A stretch of DNA of 5,515 nt from Bacteroidetes bacterium UBA955 (GTDB lineage: Bacteria; Bacteroidota; Bacteroidia; NS11-12g; UBA955), in assembly GCA_002293105.1 (NCBI GenBank), contig DBCP01000093.1, forward strand, positions 1-5,515. The letters are read 5' to 3'. Shown piece by piece: positions 1-5,515 of the stretch. The translations under genes and the position numbers were made by a program. A model generated the notes under the pieces. The model did not search any database, was not told where the DNA came from, and saw nothing but the letters and a program-made list of their open reading frames with translations. Every line of letters begins with the position of its first letter. Position 1 is the stretch's first letter.

Positions 1-1
1 T

Positions 2-718
2 GTAAACAACCCACATCCCGGTAAAGAGGAACTCTTTCAAGCCTACATCACGTATTTTGAAAAGTTCGATGCCAATGCGCTCTACATGAAAGAGGCCAAA
101 AGGATCTTGTCATCAGTCAACGGCGACAACGAACCCAGTTTGGATGTCATTGGATTGGAGGCACAAATCCACTACCTGTATAACCAGCAGTCGTTCGGCG
201 ACATGATCGCGCTGTGGGAAAACGGTGCCAGCGAAGGTCAACGTGAGGCTTTAAATGGCGATGCATGGACCCAATACAGAATGGGCGTGGCTTATGACAA
301 AAAATCCCCAACTAATTTGGCTGATGATAAAAACCAGGATGCCAAAGCCATCCAATATTACCGCAATGCATACGAGGCGATGCCGCTGAACACCGATTTC
401 TTGGCGGAATACACCGGCACTTTGGTGAGGGCACTTCGAACAGAAGAAGCCAAACCCCTCATCTTGCAGGGATTAAAACACCAACCCAAACATGAACAGT
501 TACTAATGAATTTGGGCTATTGTCTGTACCACGAAAAACAATGGAAATTGGCCATCACCACTTATGAGAAAGCCCTGGCGCTCAACCCAGAATCTCAAGC
601 AACTTTGAGTTTGATTGACCTGTACATTACCGTTGGACAAAAAGACAGGGCCAAGGTATTGTACGAGCGTGCGAAGAAATGGGCTGACCCCGCAATTCTT
701 CGTGGTTGGTCGTTTTGA
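2..718 (+). CDS. TPR-repeat protein, 5' end cut off by the window edge
   Basis: The reading frame is open from the first complete codon at base 2 to the TGA at 716-718. An ATG at 86 is internal to this open frame and I do not take it as the start; the true start lies left of the window. The 238 visible residues are largely helical. The clearest TPR unit is at visible residues 165-198, with the expected N-L-G-Y, A, Y-x-x-A and final P pattern (NLGYCLY...ALALNPE). Less regular units sit at about 87-131 (with a loop insertion of roughly ten residues), 132-164 and 199-232. TPRs form superhelical scaffolds for protein binding, so a scaffold or partner-binding role is likely, but the N-terminal part that would define the function is missing. 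The last residues (ILRGWSF) follow the final repeat directly, with no extra C-terminal domain. The stop is 53 bases before the next gene on the same strand, so co-transcription is possible. The fold assignment is solid; the function is unknown. Confidence 0.85.
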   Translation, partial: VNNPHPGKEELFQAYITYFEKFDANALYMKEAKRILSSVNGDNEPSLDVIGLEAQIHYLYNQQSFGDMIALWENGASEGQREALNGDAWTQYRMGVAYDKKSPTNLADDKNQDAKAIQYYRNAYEAMPLNTDFLAEYTGTLVRALRTEEAKPLILQGLKHQPKHEQLLMNLGYCLYHEKQWKLAITTYEKALALNPESQATLSLIDLYITVGQKDRAKVLYERAKKWADPAILRGWSF

Positions 719-757
719 AAGCCGTGAAATTCCGAACCATCGCCCTGAGAAAATTTG

Positions 758-765
758 TATTTTTG
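758..765 (+). promoter_or_regulatory. Candidate Bacteroidota -7 promoter box (TATTTTTG) for the CoA-transferase gene
   Basis: TATTTTTG matches the Bacteroidota primary-sigma -7 consensus TAnnTTTG at all six fixed positions. It ends six bases before the ATG at 772, so initiation at the usual spacing would fall only a few bases before, or at, the start codon. I see no TTG-type -33 element at the normal distance upstream, which weakens the call. The box lies in the 53-base gap after the TPR gene, the place where a promoter would be expected. Confidence 0.45.
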
Positions 766-771
766 TAAAGC

Positions 772-1425
772 ATGCTAGACAAATTTGGAATTGCGAAGCG
801 AATCGCACAGGAACTGCGCGATGGATATTATGTAAACTTGGGCATCGGTATCCCTACTTTGGTGGCCAACTACATCCCCGAGGGCATGGAAGTGGTATTG
901 CAATCCGAAAACGGACTCTTGGGCATGGGGGCGTTTCCATTGGAAGGTGAAGAAGATGCCGATTTGATCAACGCTGGCAAGCAAACGGTAACAATGGTTA
1001 ACGGGGCCAGCATTTTCGATAGCGCTACAAGCTTCGGCATGATTCGCGCGGGCAAGGTGGATTTGACAGTTTTGGGAGCCATGGAAGTGAGCGACAATGG
1101 CGATATCGCCAACTGGAAAATCCCTGGTAAAATGGTCAAAGGGATGGGTGGTGCGATGGATTTGGTGGCTTCTGCCAAGAACATCATCGTGGCCATGCAA
1201 CACACCAACAAAGCTGGCGAAAGCAAATTGCTACCTCAATGTTCATTGCCCATCACGGGGCTTGGCTGTGTGAAAAAAGTTGTCACAGAATTGGGGGTAT
1301 TCGACATCACTGAGCGTGGCTTCGAACTCAAGGAATTAGCACCCGGAGTAACAGTAGAAGAAGTGAAGGCGAAGACCTTGGGAAGATTGGTGGTTGAAGG
1401 AGATATCAAAACCGTGGCTATCTAA
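772..1425 (+). CDS. scoB: 3-oxoacid (succinyl-CoA:3-ketoacid) CoA-transferase, subunit B
   Basis: This is the catalytic beta subunit of a family I CoA-transferase. With an A subunit it moves CoA between an acyl-CoA donor such as succinyl-CoA and a 3-ketoacid such as acetoacetate, in the cytosol, through a glutamyl-CoA thioester. The signature LQSENGLLG (residues 43-51) fits the family pattern, and E46 is the catalytic glutamate. The glycine-rich NLGIGIP (22-28) and the GMGGAMDL loop (124-131), which shapes the active site, are both present. The C-terminal part ([10 protein letters not shown], then VFDIT...[15 protein letters not shown]) resembles animal SCOT and bacterial ScoB more than the shorter-chain AtoA/CtfB enzymes, but the exact substrate cannot be fixed from sequence. 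At 217 residues it has the usual length for a separate B subunit. The ATG at 772 lies just before the conserved N-terminus; no Shine-Dalgarno is visible. No A-subunit gene lies on either side within the window. The TPR gene precedes it on the same strand and the next gene converges on it. Confidence 0.95.
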   Translation: MLDKFGIAKRIAQELRDGYYVNLGIGIPTLVANYIPEGMEVVLQSENGLLGMGAFPLEGEEDADLINAGKQTVTMVNGASIFDSATSFGMIRAGKVDLTVLGAMEVSDNGDIANWKIPGKMVKGMGGAMDLVASAKNIIVAMQHTNKAGESKLLPQCSLPITGLGCVKKVVTELGVFDITERGFELKELAPGVTVEEVKAKTLGRLVVEGDIKTVAI

Positions 1426-1501
1426 TCCACAAAGTCAATGCGGGCCGAAGCGGGTGTGTTGGGTGCCACGTTGCGCCAAGATTAACATATTTTCTGGAAA
1501 A

Positions 1502-1687
1502 TCACTCGCCCGTATTGTATTTTTTGTTGTGGGCTTTGGCCTTTTCTTCGTGTTTTTTGAATGCGTTTAAGGCGAAGTAAATCGCGGCGAACACAACCAC
1601 CGACATCACAATTTCCCAAACAAATAATTCTTGCTTGAATTTATCCTTTGAATGTTCTTGAACGGCTTGGGCGGTAGTAGTTTCCAT
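1502..1687 (-). CDS. Small single-span membrane protein, function unknown (61 aa)
   Basis: I do not recognise this protein. The frame is open further upstream, to an ATG at 1798, but I choose the ATG at 1687-1685 for two reasons. A perfect TAnnTTTG box sits at 1710-1703, just upstream of this ATG and inside the longer frame, and the 37 extra residues (rich in S, P, K) look like translated non-coding sequence. From this start the protein has a polar N-terminus (1-20), one hydrophobic span at about 21-43 (LFVWEIVMSVVVFAAIYFAL), and a lysine-rich tail (KKHEEKAKAHNKKYNTGE). The charge balance, about -1 before and +3 after the span, predicts an outside N-terminus and a cytoplasmic C-terminus. There is no signal-peptidase site or lipobox, so the span is likely a membrane anchor. 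It could be an accessory subunit of a membrane complex, but nothing nearby identifies a partner. It converges on the CoA-transferase gene and is divergent from the dipeptidase gene. A chance ORF remains possible but is made less likely by the promoter box plus the well-formed span. Confidence 0.7.
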   Translation of the reverse strand: METTTAQAVQEHSKDKFKQELFVWEIVMSVVVFAAIYFALNAFKKHEEKAKAHNKKYNTGE

Positions 1688-1702
1688 CGATTGTCGTAAG
1701 GG

Positions 1703-1710
1703 CAAAGATA
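1703..1710 (-). promoter_or_regulatory. Candidate Bacteroidota -7 promoter box (TATCTTTG) for the small membrane protein
   Basis: Read on the minus strand, 1710 to 1703 is TATCTTTG, a full match to the fixed positions of TAnnTTTG. Initiation a few bases downstream would give a leader of roughly ten bases before the ATG at 1687, typical of this phylum. The -33 region is weak: a TTC, not TTG, lies 17 bases upstream. The box falls inside the longer version of the small ORF, so it also argues for the shorter start. Confidence 0.6.
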
Positions 1711-1812
1711 CAATTTTCAACGATGATGAACTCGCAGGTTGGTTGGTAATATTTTTTCGTTTTGCCTTGGATGGATGCGGACTAAGCAAAAAATGCATTG
1801 TAAATTGCGGGT

Positions 1813-3180
1813 ATGTCAGTGAATCAATACATCGAACAAAACCAAGACCGTTTTCTCAATGAGTTATTCGACTTGTTGCGTATCCCAAGCATTAGCGCAG
1901 ATCCTGCTTATGCCGGAGATGTCCGCAAGTGTGCCGAAACTGTGGCTGATCACTTAAGAAAAGTGGGCGCCGAGAATGTGGTATTGGAAGAAACCGCCGG
2001 TTACCCCATTGTATATGGTGAGAAAATTATCGACCCAGCGTTGCCAACGGTGTTGGTATATGGTCACTACGACGTTCAACCCAGCGTTCCCAATGAACTG
2101 TGGGACACCCCCCCATTTGAACCCACCGTTCGCGATGGTAAGATTTATGCTCGCGGGGCTTGTGACGATAAAGGACAATTCTTCATGCATGTTAAGGCAT
2201 TTGAAACAATGATGCAAACCCAAACATTGGCCTGTAACATCAAATTCATGATCGAAGGTGAGGAAGAAGTGGGATCCAACAATTTGGGAACTTATTGCAA
2301 ATCGAACCGGGACAAACTGAAAGCCGATGTGATTTTGATTTCTGATACGGCTTTGATTGCCAACGACATTCCTAGCATTGATGTTGGATTGCGTGGTTTG
2401 AGTTATGTGGAAGTGGAGGTAACTGGTCCACGCATCGACTTACACTCTGGTGTTTACGGCGGCGCTGTTGCCAACCCAATCAACGCATTGTGTACCATGA
2501 TTGCGAGCTTGCACGATGAAAATCGCCACATCACCATTCCTGGATTTTACGACAAAGTATTGGAAGTTTCTGCCGCTGACCGCGAAGCGATGGGCAAGAT
2601 TCCTTTCGATATCAATGATTACAAAAAGCACCTCGACATCGACGATGTACTGGGTGAAAAAGGATTTTCTACCATTGAAAGAACCGGTATCCGTCCAACA
2701 CTCGATGTAAACGGTATCTGGGGTGGTTACATTGGTGAAGGTGCAAAAACTGTATTGCCAAGTAAAGCTTACGCCAAGATTTCTATGCGATTGGTGCCCA
2801 ACCAAATCAGCGACGAGATCACTGAAATGTTCCAAAAACACTTTGAGAGCATCGCTCCTGCCGGTGTAAAGGTGAAGGTTACCCCGCATCACGGTGGCGA
2901 ACCGGTTGTCACCCCTACCGATTCAGTTCCTTATAAAGCTGCCGCTTTGGCGATGAAAGAGACCTTCGGAATCGATCCAATCCCAACCCGTGGTGGTGGA
3001 AGTATTCCCATTGTTGCGTTGTTTGAAAAGGAATTGAAAACCAAAACAGTATTGATGGGCTTCGGGTTGGATTCTGACGCCATTCACTCGCCCAATGAGC
3101 ACTATGGCATATTCAACTACTTCAAAGGCATTGAAACCATACCTCAGTTCTTCAAACACTTTGCTGCCTTGAATCAATAA
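1813..3180 (+). CDS. M20-family metallodipeptidase (cytosolic nonspecific dipeptidase type)
   Basis: This is a two-metal peptidase that splits dipeptides into free amino acids in the cytosol. The M20 metal and catalytic residues can be placed by comparison with carnosinase/CNDP2: H85 and catalytic D87 in GHYDVQP, bridging D118 in ACDDKG, general base E151 and ligand E152 in EGEEEVGS, D178 in ISDTA, and H425 in HSPNEH. H211 in DLHSG, in the inserted dimerisation/lid domain (about 195-350), matches the histidine that reaches into the partner subunit's active site. The catalytic domain is therefore split, roughly 1-190 and 360-455, as usual. At 455 residues the length is normal and no signal peptide is seen. 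An in-frame TAA at 1801-1803 leaves the ATG at 1813 as the only reasonable start; no Shine-Dalgarno is seen. The TAA overlaps the ATG of the following rel gene by one base, so the two are likely one operon. The family and its peptidase activity are firm; substrate preference is not, and some relatives act on Cys-Gly or beta-alanyl dipeptides. Confidence 0.95.
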   Translation: MSVNQYIEQNQDRFLNELFDLLRIPSISADPAYAGDVRKCAETVADHLRKVGAENVVLEETAGYPIVYGEKIIDPALPTVLVYGHYDVQPSVPNELWDTPPFEPTVRDGKIYARGACDDKGQFFMHVKAFETMMQTQTLACNIKFMIEGEEEVGSNNLGTYCKSNRDKLKADVILISDTALIANDIPSIDVGLRGLSYVEVEVTGPRIDLHSGVYGGAVANPINALCTMIASLHDENRHITIPGFYDKVLEVSAADREAMGKIPFDINDYKKHLDIDDVLGEKGFSTIERTGIRPTLDVNGIWGGYIGEGAKTVLPSKAYAKISMRLVPNQISDEITEMFQKHFESIAPAGVKVKVTPHHGGEPVVTPTDSVPYKAAALAMKETFGIDPIPTRGGGSIPIVALFEKELKTKTVLMGFGLDSDAIHSPNEHYGIFNYFKGIETIPQFFKHFAALNQ

Positions 3181-3182
3181 TG
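3178..3182 (+). promoter_or_regulatory. TAATG stop/start overlap linking the dipeptidase and rel genes
   Basis: The TAA stop of the dipeptidase (3178-3180) shares its last A with the ATG of rel (3180-3182). No Shine-Dalgarno-like purine run stands upstream of this ATG. Such overlaps usually allow a terminating ribosome to restart, so rel translation is probably coupled to that of the dipeptidase. The overlap is seen directly; the coupling is inferred. Confidence 0.7.
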
Positions 3183-5417
3183 GCATTATTACAAGGCCCA
3201 GTTTATGAAGCGTATCGCACAGAGTTAATCAAGCGATACAAACATTTATTGCGTAGCCTTGGTAAAACCATTTCCAAGGAAAAGATCAAACTCGTTCGCG
3301 ATGCTTTCGACATGGCCGCTAGGGCGCACGAAGGCACCGTTAGAAAAAGTGGAGAGCCTTATATTTTCCATCCCTTGGCCGTGGCAGAAATTGCTGTTTC
3401 GGAATTGGGCTTGGGCGTTACGTCGGTAGTCTGTGCCCTACTTCACGATGTGGTGGAGGATACAGACATTACCCTCGAAGATATTGAGCATCGCTTTGGA
3501 AAAGATGTAGCCAACATCATCGATGGTCTAACGAAAATTTCAACGGTATTTGAAACGGTTGACAAGGATCACAGTATCCAAGCGGAAAACTTCAAAAAGA
3601 TGTTGCTCACACTGGGCGATGATTTGAAAGTTATCCTGATCAAATTGTGTGACCGGCTGCACAACATGCGTACGTTGGGATCGGTTTCAGAAAATACCAA
3701 ACTGAAAATCGCCTCGGAAACGCTCTTTATTTATGCACCTTTGGCCCACAGGTTGGGATTAAATGCGGTGAAAACGGAGATGGAGGACTTATCACTAAAA
3801 TTCACCAACCCCACACTGTACCGCGAAATATCCGACAAATTGGCGGAGACCAAAAATGTAAGACAGCGATACGTCAAAGAGTTTATTGATCCGCTGAAAA
3901 ACGAGCTCGAATTATCCGGACTCAACATTGTAGAAATTAAAGGCCGTCCGAAAAGCATCTACAGCATCGTAAAGAAAATGGAAAAGCAACAGATTCCATT
4001 TGAAGAGGTGTACGATGCCTTCGCCATCCGCGTTATCGTGGATTCTCCCCTATTTCTTGAAAAAGCCGATTGTTGGCGTGTATATAGCATTGTTTCCGAC
4101 ATGTATCGCTCGCACACCAACCGTTTACGGGATTGGCTAAGTCACCCCAAGAGCAATGGATACAGCGCCTTACACACCACTGTATTGGGTCCGAAAGGCC
4201 GTTGGGTGGAGGTCCAAATTCGATCAAAGCGTATGGACGATATTGCGGAGCGAGGTTTGGCGGCCCATTGGCGATACAAATCGGGCGGAAAATCAATTGC
4301 CACGCCTCAAGATGATGCGTTTGATAGTTGGTTAGATGCGGTAAAGGAGACATTATCGAACAGCGACTTGAGCGCCTTGGATTTGGTGAGTGAATTCCGA
4401 ACCAGTCTTTTGGGTGAAGAAATTTATATCTTCACACCCAAGGGCGATGTAAAGGCATTGCCTGCAGGATCCACTGCATTGGATTTCGCATTTGCCATCC
4501 ACACAGAATTGGGAAAACGCACACTTGGGGCCAAAGTCAACAGTAAATTGGTTTCGATTCAATCGCCATTGAAAAATGGTGACATTGTGGAAATCCTGAC
4601 TACGAGCAAGAGTCGCGTTACCCGCGATTGGATCGATGTGGCCAAAACGGCCAGGGCAAAATCGAAAATTCGCGAAGCCCTGAAAGCCGAAAGAACACAA
4701 AAAGCCAAGCAAGGCCGATTGATTCTGGAGCGATTGTTCCGCAAACACCAACTTCAGTTCACAGACAGCAACATAAAAAAACTCATGCACCATTTCAAGT
4801 ACCAGGTGGGCGCAGAGTTTTTTCACAGTGTGGCGGAGGGTCAGATTCGCTTGAACCGCGAATTGTTGTTAAAAATCGTATTAAAGAAAACCGTTGAACC
4901 CGCAGAACAGCCTGAAACACTGCCGGTAAAAGGAAATATCTCGGCAAGCAATAAACGGAAACAATCAGATCAAATCATCATTGGCGATGATTATGAAATG
5001 CCTTATTCTCTATCCAAATGTTGCCACCCCGTTCCAGGTGATCCAATTTTTGGATTTATCACGGTGGGAGAAGGGGTGAAAATACACAGAACCACCTGTC
5101 CAAATGCAACCCGATTAATGAGTCAGTACGGGTACCGAATTATCCCAGCCCAATGGCGTGGTGACGGTTATCAGAAGGCATTTGACACGGCGATAGCGGT
5201 GCGTGGTATTGATGATGTAGGTATTGTTAGTAGGATTACGGATATTATCTCCAAAGACATGGAAGTAAACATGAAGAGCATCAACATTTCCAGCAATGAA
5301 GACGGTACATTCGGCGGTAAAATTGAGGTGATGATATACGACTTGTTGCACCTTGAGCAGTTGATTGCGAAGATCAAGGCCACACACAAGTACATCGAAG
5401 TGATGCGTGAAGATTAA
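3180..5417 (+). CDS. rel: Bifunctional (p)ppGpp synthetase/hydrolase, RelA/SpoT (Rel) family
   Basis: This long RSH enzyme makes (p)ppGpp from ATP and GDP/GTP on ribosomes stalled with uncharged tRNA, and degrades it to GDP/GTP and pyrophosphate. All domains are present in order in 745 residues, a normal length. The HD hydrolase domain (about 40-190) has RKSGEPYIFHP with H64, HDVVEDT with H89/D90/E93/D94, and CDRLHN with D158/N162. The synthetase domain (about 250-370) has GRPKSIYSI, D279, Y328 in SNGYSALHTT, and E344 in VEVQIR. TGS is at about 413-475, including H441, the residue class that contacts the tRNA end. A helical region (477-570) and a polar linker (about 572-597) follow. The zinc-finger-like domain carries C614, C615, H616, H636 and C640, and a C-terminal ACT domain spans about 668-745. 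Because residues of both active sites are intact, I infer that both activities work. The motif at 315-318 is RLRD, a basic variant of the RxKD found in bifunctional enzymes and unlike the acidic ExDD of synthetase-only RelA. It is likely co-transcribed with the dipeptidase and ends before a strong terminator. Confidence 0.97.
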   Translation: MALLQGPVYEAYRTELIKRYKHLLRSLGKTISKEKIKLVRDAFDMAARAHEGTVRKSGEPYIFHPLAVAEIAVSELGLGVTSVVCALLHDVVEDTDITLEDIEHRFGKDVANIIDGLTKISTVFETVDKDHSIQAENFKKMLLTLGDDLKVILIKLCDRLHNMRTLGSVSENTKLKIASETLFIYAPLAHRLGLNAVKTEMEDLSLKFTNPTLYREISDKLAETKNVRQRYVKEFIDPLKNELELSGLNIVEIKGRPKSIYSIVKKMEKQQIPFEEVYDAFAIRVIVDSPLFLEKADCWRVYSIVSDMYRSHTNRLRDWLSHPKSNGYSALHTTVLGPKGRWVEVQIRSKRMDDIAERGLAAHWRYKSGGKSIATPQDDAFDSWLDAVKETLSNSDLSALDLVSEFRTSLLGEEIYIFTPKGDVKALPAGSTALDFAFAIHTELGKRTLGAKVNSKLVSIQSPLKNGDIVEILTTSKSRVTRDWIDVAKTARAKSKIREALKAERTQKAKQGRLILERLFRKHQLQFTDSNIKKLMHHFKYQVGAEFFHSVAEGQIRLNRELLLKIVLKKTVEPAEQPETLPVKGNISASNKRKQSDQIIIGDDYEMPYSLSKCCHPVPGDPIFGFITVGEGVKIHRTTCPNATRLMSQYGYRIIPAQWRGDGYQKAFDTAIAVRGIDDVGIVSRITDIISKDMEVNMKSINISSNEDGTFGGKIEVMIYDLLHLEQLIAKIKATHKYIEVMRED

Positions 5418-5441
5418 ATCGCTGTTTCGAGAGACATTGTT

Positions 5442-5461
5442 AAGACCAAAAAAGACCAAAA
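5442..5461 (+). repeat. Two perfect tandem copies of a 10-base unit (AAGACCAAAA)
   Basis: AAGACCAAAA occurs twice in direct succession, at 5442-5451 and 5452-5461, in the short untranslated stretch between the rel stop codon and the terminator hairpin. The second copy merges into the A8 run at 5458-5465. It is probably a local duplication without function; it is listed because the match is exact. Confidence 0.7.
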
Positions 5462-5489
5462 AAAAGGCGAACCTGCGGTTCGCCTTTTT
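5461..5489 (+). terminator. Strong intrinsic terminator, probably bidirectional
   Basis: GGCGAACC (5466-5473) pairs perfectly with GGTTCGCC (5477-5484) around a three-base TGC loop. The stem is followed by T5 (5485-5489) and preceded by A8 (5458-5465), which extends the pairing and gives a run of U on the other strand as well. It begins about 49 bases after the rel stop codon, so it ends the dipeptidase-rel unit. Because both strands have a U-tract, it could also stop transcription entering from a convergent gene to the right of the window. Confidence 0.92.
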
Positions 5490-5515
5490 CATTGTATAAA
5501 ATTTTTCCTTATCCT

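Noticed and set aside
86..718. TPR gene starting at the ATG at base 86
   Set aside because: The frame is open all the way to the left edge and the upstream residues look like continuous helical protein, so the ATG at 86 is most likely internal.
1426..1501. Terminator between the convergent CoA-transferase and small membrane protein genes
   Set aside because: One would be expected here, but I find only a five-base TTTTC/GAAAA inverted repeat with a two-base gap (1490-1501) and weak G/C-rich matches; there is no stem followed by a T-run.
1688..1798. N-terminal extension of the small minus-strand ORF (37 extra residues from an ATG at 1798)
   Set aside because: It would place a perfect TAnnTTTG box inside the gene, and the extra sequence is low-complexity (S/P/K rich). 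The ATG at 1687 is better supported.
1750..1807. Possible -7 boxes for the dipeptidase gene: TATTTTTT at 1750-1757 and TAAATTGC at 1801-1808
   Set aside because: The first misses the final G and the second fits only a shortened TAnnTTG form. Neither has a convincing -33 element. A promoter for the dipeptidase-rel unit is expected in 1688-1812 but I cannot place it.
2440..2892. Minus-strand open frame (150 codons) opposite the dipeptidase gene
   Set aside because: It overlaps a conserved M20 coding region, and its translation shows no domain or compositional sign of a real protein.
4353..4826. Long minus-strand open frame (157 codons) opposite rel
   Set aside because: It lies wholly within the conserved TGS and helical coding sequence of rel, has no recognisable domain and no promoter box, and is explained as an antisense shadow of a real gene.
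5115..5492. Minus-strand open frame entering from the terminator into the end of rel
   Set aside because: Its start codon sits at the edge of the terminator hairpin and it runs antisense through the ACT domain of rel; no supporting signal is seen.

Overview
The window looks like ordinary chromosome of a Bacteroidota (Bacteroidetes) bacterium. Four things point there. There are promoter boxes of the TAnnTTTG type at 758-765 (+) and 1710-1703 (-). No gene start has a clear Shine-Dalgarno sequence. Base composition is moderate (mid-40s % GC by eye). The RelA/SpoT protein has a RxRD/HPKSNGY-type synthetase motif of the kind I associate with this phylum. I cannot place it more finely than phylum.

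Layout from left to right. (1) The 3' part of a tetratricopeptide-repeat (TPR) protein gene runs off the left edge (2-718, +). (2) A complete gene for subunit B of a succinyl-CoA:3-ketoacid-type CoA-transferase follows (772-1425, +), with a promoter box almost touching its start codon. (3) A short gene for a 61-residue single-span membrane protein of unknown function lies convergent to it (1502-1687, -). (4) A 125-bp divergent intergenic region (1688-1812) separates that gene from a two-gene unit. (5) That unit is an M20-family metallodipeptidase (1813-3180, +) followed, with a one-base stop/start overlap, by a full-length bifunctional RelA/SpoT-type (p)ppGpp synthetase/hydrolase (3180-5417, +). 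(6) A strong, probably bidirectional, intrinsic terminator (5461-5489) closes the unit, preceded by a small tandem repeat.

The genes are mostly housekeeping: ketoacid/CoA metabolism, peptide turnover and the stringent response. The clearest functional link is the dipeptidase-Rel pair. Their overlap suggests coupled translation, joining an enzyme that frees amino acids from dipeptides to the enzyme that signals amino-acid shortage. I see no mobile element, CRISPR array, tRNA or rRNA, and nothing that I would call a new system. The points most worth checking are the TAATG-coupled dipeptidase/Rel pair, the CoA-transferase B subunit without its A subunit beside it, and the unrecognised small membrane protein with its own well-formed promoter box.
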